NCBI GenBank assembly: GCA_017989575.1
Contig: JAGNPP010000186.1
Location: 1 to 5,428, forward strand
DNA length: 5,428 bases
DNA from: Chryseobacterium sp.
Lineage (GTDB): Bacteria > Bacteroidota > Bacteroidia > Flavobacteriales > Weeksellaceae
Direction: 5' to 3'
Below the pieces are notes generated by a model. The model made no database searches. It saw only the letters and a program-made list of their open reading frames with translations, and had not been told where the DNA came from. Below are positions 1 to 5,428 of the stretch, piece by piece (position 1 is the first letter of the stretch; every line of letters begins with the position of its first letter). Both the position numbers and the translations under genes were made by a program.

Positions 1-35
1 TCTTCAACTTTATTTTCTCTAATGATTACTGACAT
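1..35 (-). CDS. 5' end of a downstream gene, cut by the left edge of the window
   Basis: An ATG at 35-33 opens a frame reading MSVIIRENKVE, with no stop before the window ends. It starts 16 nt after the stop of the prenyltransferase gene, on the same strand, behind an A-rich leader of the kind that replaces Shine-Dalgarno sites in Bacteroidota. The tight spacing suggests it is the next gene of the same operon. A start of the form M-x-I-I-R-x-x-x-x-E is common in GNAT acetyltransferases, but eleven residues are far too few to assign a family, and I do not. The call rests on position and the open frame only. Confidence 0.45.
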   Translation of the reverse strand, partial: MSVIIRENKVE

Positions 36-51
36 TTTTTTTGAAAATATT

Positions 52-975
52 TTAAATTAACCAAGGATATTTGTGATAGATTCCATCAAAAAGCATTGCC
101 AGAATTCCGAAGAAAATCCAAAGTCTTAGAAGGTTCAAAGCTTTAAACTTATCATTTTTTTGATTTCTGAACAACATATAAACTGTTCCTAAGATCACAA
201 TAATTGTCAATAGAAAATACCACGCAATAATATTTTTGAAACCAATTCCAACACTGAGAATTAATGAAACAATTAAAGTTATAATTAATAAAATTAATAA
301 AATTGACCTTGTATTTTGGAATCCTAATCGGTTCGCAATCGTTTCGTAACCAAACATTTTATCGGCATTTCTCGTCAACGTATCTTTTGTAACATCGATG
401 ATGAAAAGCATTAGAAAAAGGAAGATTGCCAAGAACAAAATCTTCAGCGAAAACGTCTGATAATAAATCAACATTCCGAAGAATGGATAAAGCGTCAACG
501 CTACGAAAGTGAAATTATTAAGAACAATGATTTTGCTGAGTTTATGGCTGTAAAACCACATTAAAAACTGGTAAATCAAGAAGAAAATAAAAACCCGGTG
601 CGACACAAAAAACGCCAATCCAAGCGACAATGCGTTGAGAATAACATAAGCTGTCAGAAAATATTTTTCCTTGAGGAAATTCTGTAATCTGGAACGAAAA
701 GGTTTCACTAACTGGTCCTTTTCTTTATCATAAAAACGATTGATAATCCCGCCAGCCAAGATACTAAGCACAGAACAGATGATAATAAAATGAACCTTAT
801 AATCGAACACGAAATTTCTGAAACTCTCTTCCCGATTGAACAGGAAAAACGTAGAAACATAGAGTGCAAATGTGAGCAAAACCGCCACGAAAAAACGGGC
901 GCCCAACAGAAAACCCATCAACTGAGAAACACGGTAAAGGGCATTTCGGGAAGTTGGTTTTGTTTCGTTGGTCAT
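52..975 (-). CDS. UbiA-superfamily prenyltransferase (geranylgeranylglycerol-phosphate geranylgeranyltransferase-like)
   Basis: This is an integral membrane prenyltransferase that moves a prenyl group from a prenyl diphosphate to an acceptor. An in-frame GTG at 1017 would give 321 aa, but I prefer the ATG at 975 (307 aa). The GTG abuts an intergenic repeat arm, so any ribosome site for it would lie in the hairpin, and the 14 extra residues are polar and unlike a conserved N-terminus. In 321-aa numbering, the first Asp-rich motif is NRFYDKEKD (N93, D97, D101) and the second is DVTKD (D208, D212) with D219 following. These bind Mg-diphosphate in the superfamily. About nine hydrophobic segments run from residue 38 to 311, and YSHK (156-159) sits in the usual place between the motifs. 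Bacteroidota members with this look are usually annotated as archaeal-type DGGGP synthases. Menaquinone- or heme-type acceptors cannot be excluded from sequence alone. It lies downstream of a mevalonate kinase, consistent with isoprenoid use. Confidence 0.85.
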   Translation of the reverse strand: MTNETKPTSRNALYRVSQLMGFLLGARFFVAVLLTFALYVSTFFLFNREESFRNFVFDYKVHFIIICSVLSILAGGIINRFYDKEKDQLVKPFRSRLQNFLKEKYFLTAYVILNALSLGLAFFVSHRVFIFFLIYQFLMWFYSHKLSKIIVLNNFTFVALTLYPFFGMLIYYQTFSLKILFLAIFLFLMLFIIDVTKDTLTRNADKMFGYETIANRLGFQNTRSILLILLIITLIVSLILSVGIGFKNIIAWYFLLTIIVILGTVYMLFRNQKNDKFKALNLLRLWIFFGILAMLFDGIYHKYPWLI

Positions 976-1016
976 TTTAAGTTCTTTGTGCGTAAGCTTT
1001 TGAGTATTGTAAAACA

Positions 1017-1091
1017 CTTCGACTCCGCTCAGTGTGACAACGCTTATACTAACAATATTTTCTAGAGCTGTCAGTCTGAGCGGAGTCGAAG
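1017..1091. repeat. Intergenic inverted repeat with long imperfect stem (CTTCGACTCCGCTCAG type)
   Basis: The left arm, 1017-1039, begins CTTCGACTCCGCTCAG. The right arm, 1069-1091, ends CTGAGCGGAGTCGAAG. The arms are 23 nt and pair at 21 positions, with two adjacent mismatches, around a 29-nt AT-rich loop. The repeat sits alone in the 148-nt gap between the kinase stop and the prenyltransferase ATG. The same core is, from general knowledge, a recurrent intergenic palindrome in Bacteroidota genomes, so this is probably one copy of a dispersed family. As RNA on the minus strand it forms a stable hairpin with an A-run before it and a short U-rich stretch (UGUUUUA) after it. It could therefore reduce read-through into the prenyltransferase gene or affect mRNA stability. 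On the plus strand the right arm is followed by a run of six T, but no plus-strand gene ends here. Confidence 0.8.
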
Positions 1092-1123
1092 ACTTTTTTA
1101 TTCGTAATTAATTTAACTAAATT

Positions 1124-2050
1124 TTAGAATCTGTAGATGACTTCTTTGTGAAAACCTTCTAGCATTTTTTCCGCCTTTTCGTAATCTTTGGAGAAGCCTA
1201 AGATGTAACCTCCGCCTCCACTACCACAGAGTTTGAGGTAATAAGCATTAGAATCGATTCCTTTTTTCCAAATGTTGAAAAGATTTTCCGGAATCATCGG
1301 ACGGAAATGTTCGTAAGCCCAAACCGATAATTTCTTCAGGTTTTTGAAAAATGGATTCATATCTTTTCTAAGGAAAGCGTCGATGCAAGCGTTGTTGTAA
1401 CGGATGAATTCTTCTTTCAAAGTTTTACGAAAACCTTCGTTCTTCAATTTTTCAAAGAAGATTTGAATCATTGGTCCGGTCTCGCCAATCGTTCCAGAAT
1501 CAATCAGGAAAATTGCGCCTTTGCCCAATTCTTCTGCCGGAATAGAAACTTTGTCAACACTGTCTTTGCTTTCAATCAGAATCGGAAGATTCATAAAACA
1601 AATCAACGGGTCGATTCCTGAACTTTTTCCGTGGAAATAACTTTCCAATTGACCGAAAATCATTTTCAAATCCTTAAGTTCGTTTTTGGAAATCGTATCA
1701 GGTTCTCTTTTTGTGAAAGAATATTTTTCGAAAATCGCCGCAACCAAAGCGCCTGAACTCCCTACGCCATAACCTTGCGGAATATTGGAATCGAAGAACA
1801 ATCCTTTCGCAATATCATCTTTAAAAGAACTGACATCCAATTTGTATTCTGAAGGTAATTGCAGATCAAGAAGGTAGTTGGAATATTTTTCTAAAGATTG
1901 GTTGGATTTTTTCTCAAAATCGTTGTCAAGTTCTGAAAATTTGAGTGTTCCTTTATAAAAACTGTACGGCAAAGTCAGCCCTTGAGAATCCTCAATAATA
2001 CCATACTCACCGAAGAGAAGAATTTTCGCGTAAAATAAAGGGTTTGTCAT
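1124..2050 (-). CDS. mvk: Mevalonate kinase-like GHMP kinase
   Basis: This is a predicted cytoplasmic ATP-dependent kinase phosphorylating (R)-mevalonate to 5-phosphomevalonate in the mevalonate pathway. At 308 aa it is of normal length for a compact bacterial enzyme. The GHMP motifs appear in order. The N-terminal motif is AKILLFGEYGII (8-19), with K9 at the usual catalytic-lysine position. The ATP-binding loop is PQGYGVGSSGA (91-101). HGKSSGIDP (140-148) follows, with D147 in the place of the mevalonate kinase catalytic base. The C-terminal glycine loop is LCGSGGGGYILGF (274-286). The HGxxSGxD block favours mevalonate kinase over homoserine or galactokinase. Oddities are Tyr instead of His in the GEY/GEH position, and Pro after the catalytic Asp instead of the more usual Asn. 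Phosphomevalonate kinase is the main alternative. The ATG at 2050 follows an A-rich leader and a candidate -7 box. The stop is TAA at 1124, and a prenyltransferase gene lies downstream. Confidence 0.85.
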   Translation of the reverse strand: MTNPLFYAKILLFGEYGIIEDSQGLTLPYSFYKGTLKFSELDNDFEKKSNQSLEKYSNYLLDLQLPSEYKLDVSSFKDDIAKGLFFDSNIPQGYGVGSSGALVAAIFEKYSFTKREPDTISKNELKDLKMIFGQLESYFHGKSSGIDPLICFMNLPILIESKDSVDKVSIPAEELGKGAIFLIDSGTIGETGPMIQIFFEKLKNEGFRKTLKEEFIRYNNACIDAFLRKDMNPFFKNLKKLSVWAYEHFRPMIPENLFNIWKKGIDSNAYYLKLCGSGGGGYILGFSKDYEKAEKMLEGFHKEVIYRF

Positions 2051-2067
2051 AGTGTGTTTTGATGTTG

Positions 2068-2075
2068 CAAATTTA
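2068..2075 (-). promoter_or_regulatory. Candidate -7 promoter element of the mevalonate kinase gene
   Basis: Read on the minus strand, 2075-2068 is TAAATTTG, a full match to the Bacteroidetes -7 consensus TAnnTTTG. It ends 17 nt before the kinase ATG, which would give a short A-rich leader. No TTTG lies at the usual distance of about 19 nt upstream; the nearest, at 2106-2103, is 27 nt away. AT-rich DNA yields chance matches, so this is a candidate only. Confidence 0.42.
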
Positions 2076-2146
2076 CAAAAAAATAAACTATTCGACTATT
2101 ATCAAAAAATGAACCGCGATTTTAAATTTTTATTAATAATCCAAAA

Positions 2147-2959
2147 TTAATCTGATGATGGATACAATTTCAAAAATCCTTCATAAACACTTCGGTGCAA
2201 AACCGTTGCGTGATTGTCGTCCTGCATCAGATTATATTCTAATTTCAATTTCTTTTTTCCTGAATTTTTGAGAATTTGAAAAAGGGAATCTGCATCTTTC
2301 ACCATTGTCTTGTGTTCATTTTTTCCGACAGAAACATACACAAACCTCTCATCATCTTTCTGCGCTGATAGCAATGCATTGGCTTTGTTCAAAAGACTCT
2401 CATCATCCCACCATAGGCTTGGACTGATGATAAAATAATGGGTGAAAAGATTTGGTTTATTCAATAAAACCTCAGTTGCCAAAAGTCCACCAAGCGACTG
2501 TCCAATGATATATTTTGTTTTATCAGTTTTGTAATTTTTATCGATAAAAGGCTGCAACTCTTCTCCTAGAAAACGAATAAATTTGTCCGAATGTCCCGTT
2601 GTAGGATAATCTTTCTGCAAATCTTTCAAATCTGTATGAAACGTGAAATCCCTTTTTCTATCAACATTTGCAATACCAACGATTATGAAATCCGGTATTT
2701 TGAACTGCATATTGAAAAACTGCTGAAGTCCGACCAAATGAAGGAAATCCTCATTCATACTTCCGTCCAGAATATAAATGACAGGATAACTTTTGGTCTT
2801 GTCATAAGTCTGTGGAAGATAGATATTCAAAGTCCTTTTTTCATTAAGAATCTTAGAATCCAACGTAACTTTCTTACCTATAATCAAATCTTCTGAAACC
2901 GAAGTCTGAGCATTGAATGTTGCAAAAATCAATAAAAATAGAAAACCTAATACTCTCAA
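2147..2959 (-). CDS. Secreted alpha/beta-hydrolase, putative esterase family (PF00756; Fes/IroE-like)
   Basis: This is a predicted exported serine hydrolase cleaving an unknown ester. Residues 1-17 form a signal peptide ending FNA|Q, with no lipobox cysteine, so the mature protein is probably periplasmic or secreted. The core shows YILDG (62-66), the nucleophile elbow GQSLGG (153-158) with S155, then SPSLWWDD (179-186), a block typical of the enterobactin-esterase-like branch. VGKNE (211-215) may carry the acid residue, and DDNHATVLH (247-255) offers H250 as the catalytic His. At 270 aa it is normal for the family. No ATG is available: the frame opens at TTG 2959 (ATT codons lie just upstream), and the next Met, residue 68, would remove the signal peptide. 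The TTG is 8 nt after the transporter stop, so translational coupling is likely. The substrate is unknown. Siderophore, xylan-acetyl and feruloyl esters are all handled by relatives. Confidence 0.85.
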   Translation of the reverse strand: MRVLGFLFLLIFATFNAQTSVSEDLIIGKKVTLDSKILNEKRTLNIYLPQTYDKTKSYPVIYILDGSMNEDFLHLVGLQQFFNMQFKIPDFIIVGIANVDRKRDFTFHTDLKDLQKDYPTTGHSDKFIRFLGEELQPFIDKNYKTDKTKYIIGQSLGGLLATEVLLNKPNLFTHYFIISPSLWWDDESLLNKANALLSAQKDDERFVYVSVGKNEHKTMVKDADSLFQILKNSGKKKLKLEYNLMQDDNHATVLHRSVYEGFLKLYPSSD

Positions 2960-2967
2960 AATGATAA

Positions 2968-4449
2968 TTATTTTATATTATTTTTTACTTTCATAAAACG
3001 AATCAATATCAAGCCAATGGCAAAGAAAATCGTCATCGATAAAGCGGCGTAACGCATATTGTTGTAATATTCTATCAACGTTGCGAAGATGAAAGTTCCT
3101 AAGATAATGGCAATTTTTTCCAAGACATCATAAAAGCTGAAGAACGTTGTGTTGTCCATAGAATCCTGCGGCAACAACTTGGAATACGTTGACCTCGACA
3201 TCGCTTGCAAACCGCCCATCACCAAACCAATTACAGCAGCAATTCCGTAAAACTGATATTCTACATTGGGATTTTCTTTGTTCAAATAATAGGCTGAAAG
3301 ACAAGCGCCAATCCACAAAGCAACGGTGATGCTAATGACATTTTTGTTCCCAATTTTCTTTGATAACCAAGAGAAAAACAAGGCTCCGATAATCGCTTCG
3401 ATTTGAATTAATAAAAGCGTCATTATCAATTTATCCTGAGCCATATTGATTTCACGCTTTCCAAACAATGTTGCCATCAGGAAAATCGTCTGCATCCCAA
3501 CACTGTAGAAAAAGAAACTGGAGAGGAAGAATTTCAAATTTTTATCGGCAAAAAGATGACCTCCAACTTTGAACAATTCACGGAAACTTTGTTTGAAAAC
3601 ATCAAAGTAAAAACCGAAATTATCTTTCAAAACTTCGAAGAAACCACCTTGTTCTCTGTGACTTTTGAAAATGTTTTTATAATTAAGCAAAACCAAATCT
3701 TTCGGCAATTGCTCCTTAACCTGACCAAATTGTGGCAAATGTTTGAAGGTGTATTGAGAAAAACCAAACCACCAAGCACCTGTCAAAAGGAAACTCACAC
3801 GCGTGTAAATCTGTGCCTGCTTAGGCGTTTCCGCACAAACCTGAATCAAGAACAAACAAATAATCACCAAAATCACAGAACCGATGTAACCGTAAACATA
3901 ACCTTTTGCAGAAAGCGAATCCTGCTTGTCAGGCGTTGCAATATCCGGCAGAAAGGAATTGTAAAAAACCAAACTACCCCAGAAACCGACACTTGCCGTC
4001 ACACTGAACAACAAACCCAGCCAAACCGTTCCCATTCCTGTAAACATCGCCAATCCCATACAAGATGTTGCGCCCAGATAACAGAAAAACTGAAGAAAAG
4101 ATTTCTTGTTCCCAATCGTGTCTGCCAACGACGACAAAATCGGGGAAAGCAAAACGACAATCAAAAAGGAAAGCGTGAGAGAATAGCCATAAACCGTGTC
4201 GGGATGGTATTGTTTTCCAAAAATGGTAATCATATGAGGCACCGCAACATCAATCCAACGATTAGATTCTGCAACAAACTCTTTCTTTTCATACGCCGTC
4301 GTCAAAATTGCATAATAAATCGGAAAGATTGTGGAGGTAATCACCAAGGAATAAACCGAGTTTGCCCAATCGTACAACGCCCAAGCGCGCATAATTTTCG
4401 GATTATTTTTGATTGAGTTTTCTGGAATTGTTTTTTCTATTTCGGACAT
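2968..4449 (-). CDS. MFS transporter, UMF1 (Atg22-like) family
   Basis: This is an inner-membrane secondary transporter of 493 aa, starting at ATG 4449 and ending in TAA at 2968. The family signature WALYDWANS is at 23-31, immediately before TM1. SSLADTIGNKKSF (106-118) is a variant of the MFS loop 2-3 motif. The block SAKGYVYGYIGS (180-191) and the C-terminal GGLQAMSRSTYSKLLP (412-427) are also typical of UMF1 proteins. About twelve hydrophobic segments can be drawn: six between residues 27 and 232, and six between 303 and 484. They are separated by a cytoplasmic loop of roughly 70 residues. The first periplasmic loop (51-84) is long. Fungal Atg22 exports vacuolar amino acids. For bacterial UMF1 members the substrate is generally unknown, and nothing here reveals it. 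The secreted esterase directly downstream suggests a shared substrate, which is inference. A candidate promoter lies just upstream. Confidence 0.9.
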   Translation of the reverse strand: MSEIEKTIPENSIKNNPKIMRAWALYDWANSVYSLVITSTIFPIYYAILTTAYEKKEFVAESNRWIDVAVPHMITIFGKQYHPDTVYGYSLTLSFLIVVLLSPILSSLADTIGNKKSFLQFFCYLGATSCMGLAMFTGMGTVWLGLLFSVTASVGFWGSLVFYNSFLPDIATPDKQDSLSAKGYVYGYIGSVILVIICLFLIQVCAETPKQAQIYTRVSFLLTGAWWFGFSQYTFKHLPQFGQVKEQLPKDLVLLNYKNIFKSHREQGGFFEVLKDNFGFYFDVFKQSFRELFKVGGHLFADKNLKFFLSSFFFYSVGMQTIFLMATLFGKREINMAQDKLIMTLLLIQIEAIIGALFFSWLSKKIGNKNVISITVALWIGACLSAYYLNKENPNVEYQFYGIAAVIGLVMGGLQAMSRSTYSKLLPQDSMDNTTFFSFYDVLEKIAIILGTFIFATLIEYYNNMRYAALSMTIFFAIGLILIRFMKVKNNIK

Positions 4450-4467
4450 TGGAAATAATTATTTAGA

Positions 4468-4475
4468 CAAAAGTA
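4468..4475 (-). promoter_or_regulatory. Candidate -7 promoter element of the transporter-esterase operon
   Basis: Read on the minus strand, 4475-4468 is TACTTTTG, a full match to TAnnTTTG, ending 18 nt before the transporter ATG. A TTG at 4491-4489 is only 13 nt upstream, shorter than the usual -33/-7 spacing. The location, downstream of the thiolase terminator and before the next ATG, is where a promoter is needed. The chance-match caveat applies in AT-rich DNA. Confidence 0.42.
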
Positions 4476-4531
4476 AAAAAAGGAATTACAAGTTGATGAA
4501 AAAATGCATTTGTATCAAAAATTTAATAACA

Positions 4532-4567
4532 AAAACCCTTTCGAACTTTGAAATCTGAAAGGGTTTT
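4532..4567 (-). terminator. Rho-independent terminator of the thiolase transcript
   Basis: AAAACCCTTTC (4532-4542) and GAAAGGGTTTT (4557-4567) pair perfectly over 11 bp around a 14-nt loop. Read on the minus strand, the stem is preceded by A residues and ends in a run of five T (TTTTTG), the arrangement of an intrinsic terminator. It lies about 140 nt past the thiolase stop and before the transporter promoter candidate, so it separates the two transcription units. On the plus strand the T-run is four, and there is no gene to terminate. Confidence 0.8.
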
Positions 4568-4587
4568 GAAATTTATCTTGTTATTTC

Positions 4588-4697
4588 AACCACAAAAGTC
4601 ACAAAAGCCGAAGTCTATTTTCACTTAGTAAAAGTTCAAAAAAGAATCGATTCTCAGAAAATTATATTTTAGATTTTCTTTTGTGCCTTTTGTGGTT
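4588..4697. repeat. 110-bp MITE-like inverted-repeat element in the thiolase 3' region
   Basis: The terminal arms are 4588-4607, starting AACCACAAAAG, and 4678-4697, ending CTTTTGTGGTT. They are 20 nt and pair at 19 positions. Each arm is itself a tandem pair of 9-mers of the form NCACAAAAG. The 70-nt interior is AT-rich, contains the 12-bp palindrome AGAATCGATTCT (4643-4654), and has no open frame worth calling. The element begins 8 nt after the thiolase stop and ends 20 nt before the terminator stem. It may be a non-autonomous mobile element or a dispersed intergenic repeat. No target-site duplication is obvious, and no transposase is present in the window. Confidence 0.65.
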
Positions 4698-4705
4698 TTC
4701 AAAAT

Positions 4706-5428
4706 CTATTGCAAATTCTCAATCACAATAGCTGTTGCGCCACCGCCACCGTTGCAAATTGCAGCTGCACCGTATTTTCCATTGTTTTGTTTGAGAACAT
4801 TAATCAAAGTAACAATAATTCTGGAACCAGAACTTCCCAGCGGATGACCGATGGAAACTGCGCCTCCATTGACATTCACTTTTGAAGCATCCAATCCTAA
4901 AACTTTTGTATTGGCTAAACCAACTACCGAAAAAGCTTCATTCAATTCGAAGAAATTGATATCGTCTTTCGTGAGATTTGCTTTCTTTAGTGCAATTGGC
5001 AAAGCTTTCGAAGGTGCCATTGTGAATCTTTCCGGCTCTACGGCAGCATCAGCATAAGAAATGATTTTAGCCAATGGTTTCAATCCTAATTCTTCCATTT
5101 TTTCTTTTGACATTAGAATCAAAGCAGATGCGCCGTCATTCAATGTTGATGCGTTGGCTGCAGTTACTGTTCCATTTTCTTTTTGGAAAACTGTACCTAA
5201 AGTTGGGATTTTATCAAACTTAACCGCTTTATATTCTTCGTCTTCCGAGAAAATAATTGGTTCACCTTTTCTTTGAGGAATCGAAACAGGAACAACTTCT
5301 TCAGCAAATTTTCCAGCTTCCCAAGCAGATGCCGCTCTTTTGTAAGATTGTATTGCAAAAGCATCTTGCTCTTCTCTCGTGATGTCGTTTTCTTTAGCAC
5401 ACAATTCTGCGCAAACGCCCATATGCTG
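4706..5428 (-). CDS. Acetyl-CoA C-acyltransferase (thiolase), C-terminal part; 5' end outside the window
   Basis: The frame is open to the last base (QHMGVCAE...), so the Met at 5422 is internal and the gene continues beyond the window. About 240 of the roughly 390 residues usual for thiolases are visible. Counting from that Met, GTVTAANASTLNDGASA is at 84-100, NEAF at 161-164, GHPLGSSGSR at 192-201 with the catalytic His at 193, and CNGGGGA at 223-229 with the second catalytic Cys at 223. The acylated Cys of the N-terminal half is not in view. Family members either join two acetyl-CoA into acetoacetyl-CoA or cleave 3-ketoacyl-CoA. The C-terminal half looks closest to acetoacetyl-CoA-type thiolases, but I cannot separate biosynthetic from degradative enzymes here. 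The stop is TAG at 4706. The enzyme could feed the mevalonate pathway or belong to a beta-oxidation operon upstream. Confidence 0.93.
   Translation of the reverse strand, partial: QHMGVCAELCAKENDITREEQDAFAIQSYKRAASAWEAGKFAEEVVPVSIPQRKGEPIIFSEDEEYKAVKFDKIPTLGTVFQKENGTVTAANASTLNDGASALILMSKEKMEELGLKPLAKIISYADAAVEPERFTMAPSKALPIALKKANLTKDDINFFELNEAFSVVGLANTKVLGLDASKVNVNGGAVSIGHPLGSSGSRIIVTLINVLKQNNGKYGAAAICNGGGGATAIVIENLQ

Noticed and set aside
790..1065. Plus-strand open frame of 91 codons overlapping the prenyltransferase start and the repeat
   Set aside because: It is antisense to a real membrane protein, runs through the intergenic inverted repeat, and has no recognisable motif.
2051..2146. 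Possible terminator after the esterase stop
   Set aside because: Only a weak 5-bp AT stem can be drawn, with no GC-rich core, so read-through from the esterase into the kinase gene cannot be ruled out.
2591..2896. Plus-strand open frame of 101 codons inside the esterase gene
   Set aside because: It is a shadow of the esterase reading frame. The protein shows no family features and no supporting upstream signals.
3556..4416. Long plus-strand open frame (286 codons) opposite the transporter gene
   Set aside because: The translation is rich in Asn, Gln, Arg, Cys and His, with no domain-like pattern. It is antisense to a well-conserved MFS protein and reflects that gene's codon bias.
4450..4520. 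Possible Fur-type operator before the transporter, suggested by the siderophore-esterase-like neighbour
   Set aside because: No convincing 19-bp inverted repeat of the Fur type is visible. AT-richness alone is not evidence.
4851..5400. Short open frames on both strands overlapping the thiolase
   Set aside because: The thiolase frame carries all catalytic blocks. The alternatives are low-complexity shadows of it.
1..5428. CRISPR arrays, tRNA or rRNA genes, integrase or transposase genes
   Set aside because: No regularly spaced direct repeats, no cloverleaf or rRNA-like conserved blocks, and no coding sequence with such motifs were found on either strand.

Overview
The window looks like a low-GC chromosomal segment from a Bacteroidota flavobacterium, most likely Chryseobacterium-like (Weeksellaceae). 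The evidence is the AT-rich intergenic DNA, the lack of Shine-Dalgarno sequences, two good matches to the Bacteroidetes -7 promoter element (TAnnTTTG), an intergenic repeat of the CTTCGACTCCGCTCAG type, and protein features typical of the group. The genus is an inference from style, not from a marker gene. Every gene is on the minus strand, so transcription runs from high to low coordinates.

Layout in transcription order. (1) 4706-5428 holds the C-terminal part of a thiolase whose N-terminus lies beyond the window. (2) 4450-4705 is a 256-base gap. It holds a 110-bp inverted-repeat element directly after the thiolase stop, then a strong intrinsic terminator, then a candidate promoter for the next gene. 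(3) 2968-4449 is a 12-TM UMF1/Atg22-like MFS transporter. A secreted PF00756-type esterase follows at 2147-2959, only 8 nt after the transporter stop and apparently with a TTG start. (4) 1124-2050 is a mevalonate kinase-like GHMP kinase with its own candidate promoter. (5) After a 148-nt gap containing a second inverted repeat comes a UbiA-superfamily prenyltransferase (52-975). (6) The first 11 codons of another gene probably begin at position 35 and run off the left edge.

Working together: the mevalonate kinase supplies the isoprenoid route used by flavobacteria. The adjacent UbiA enzyme resembles the family annotated in Bacteroidota as geranylgeranylglycerol-phosphate geranylgeranyltransferase and would consume long prenyl diphosphates made by that route. 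A thiolase can also feed this pathway at the acetoacetyl-CoA step, but it equally serves fatty-acid oxidation, and a terminator separates it from the rest. The transporter and esterase look like a two-gene operon acting on an unknown ester substrate.

I see no mobile-element gene, CRISPR array, tRNA or rRNA, and no clear novel system. The points most worth a second look are the two intergenic inverted-repeat elements, the kinase/prenyltransferase pairing, and the transporter-esterase pair with its non-ATG start.
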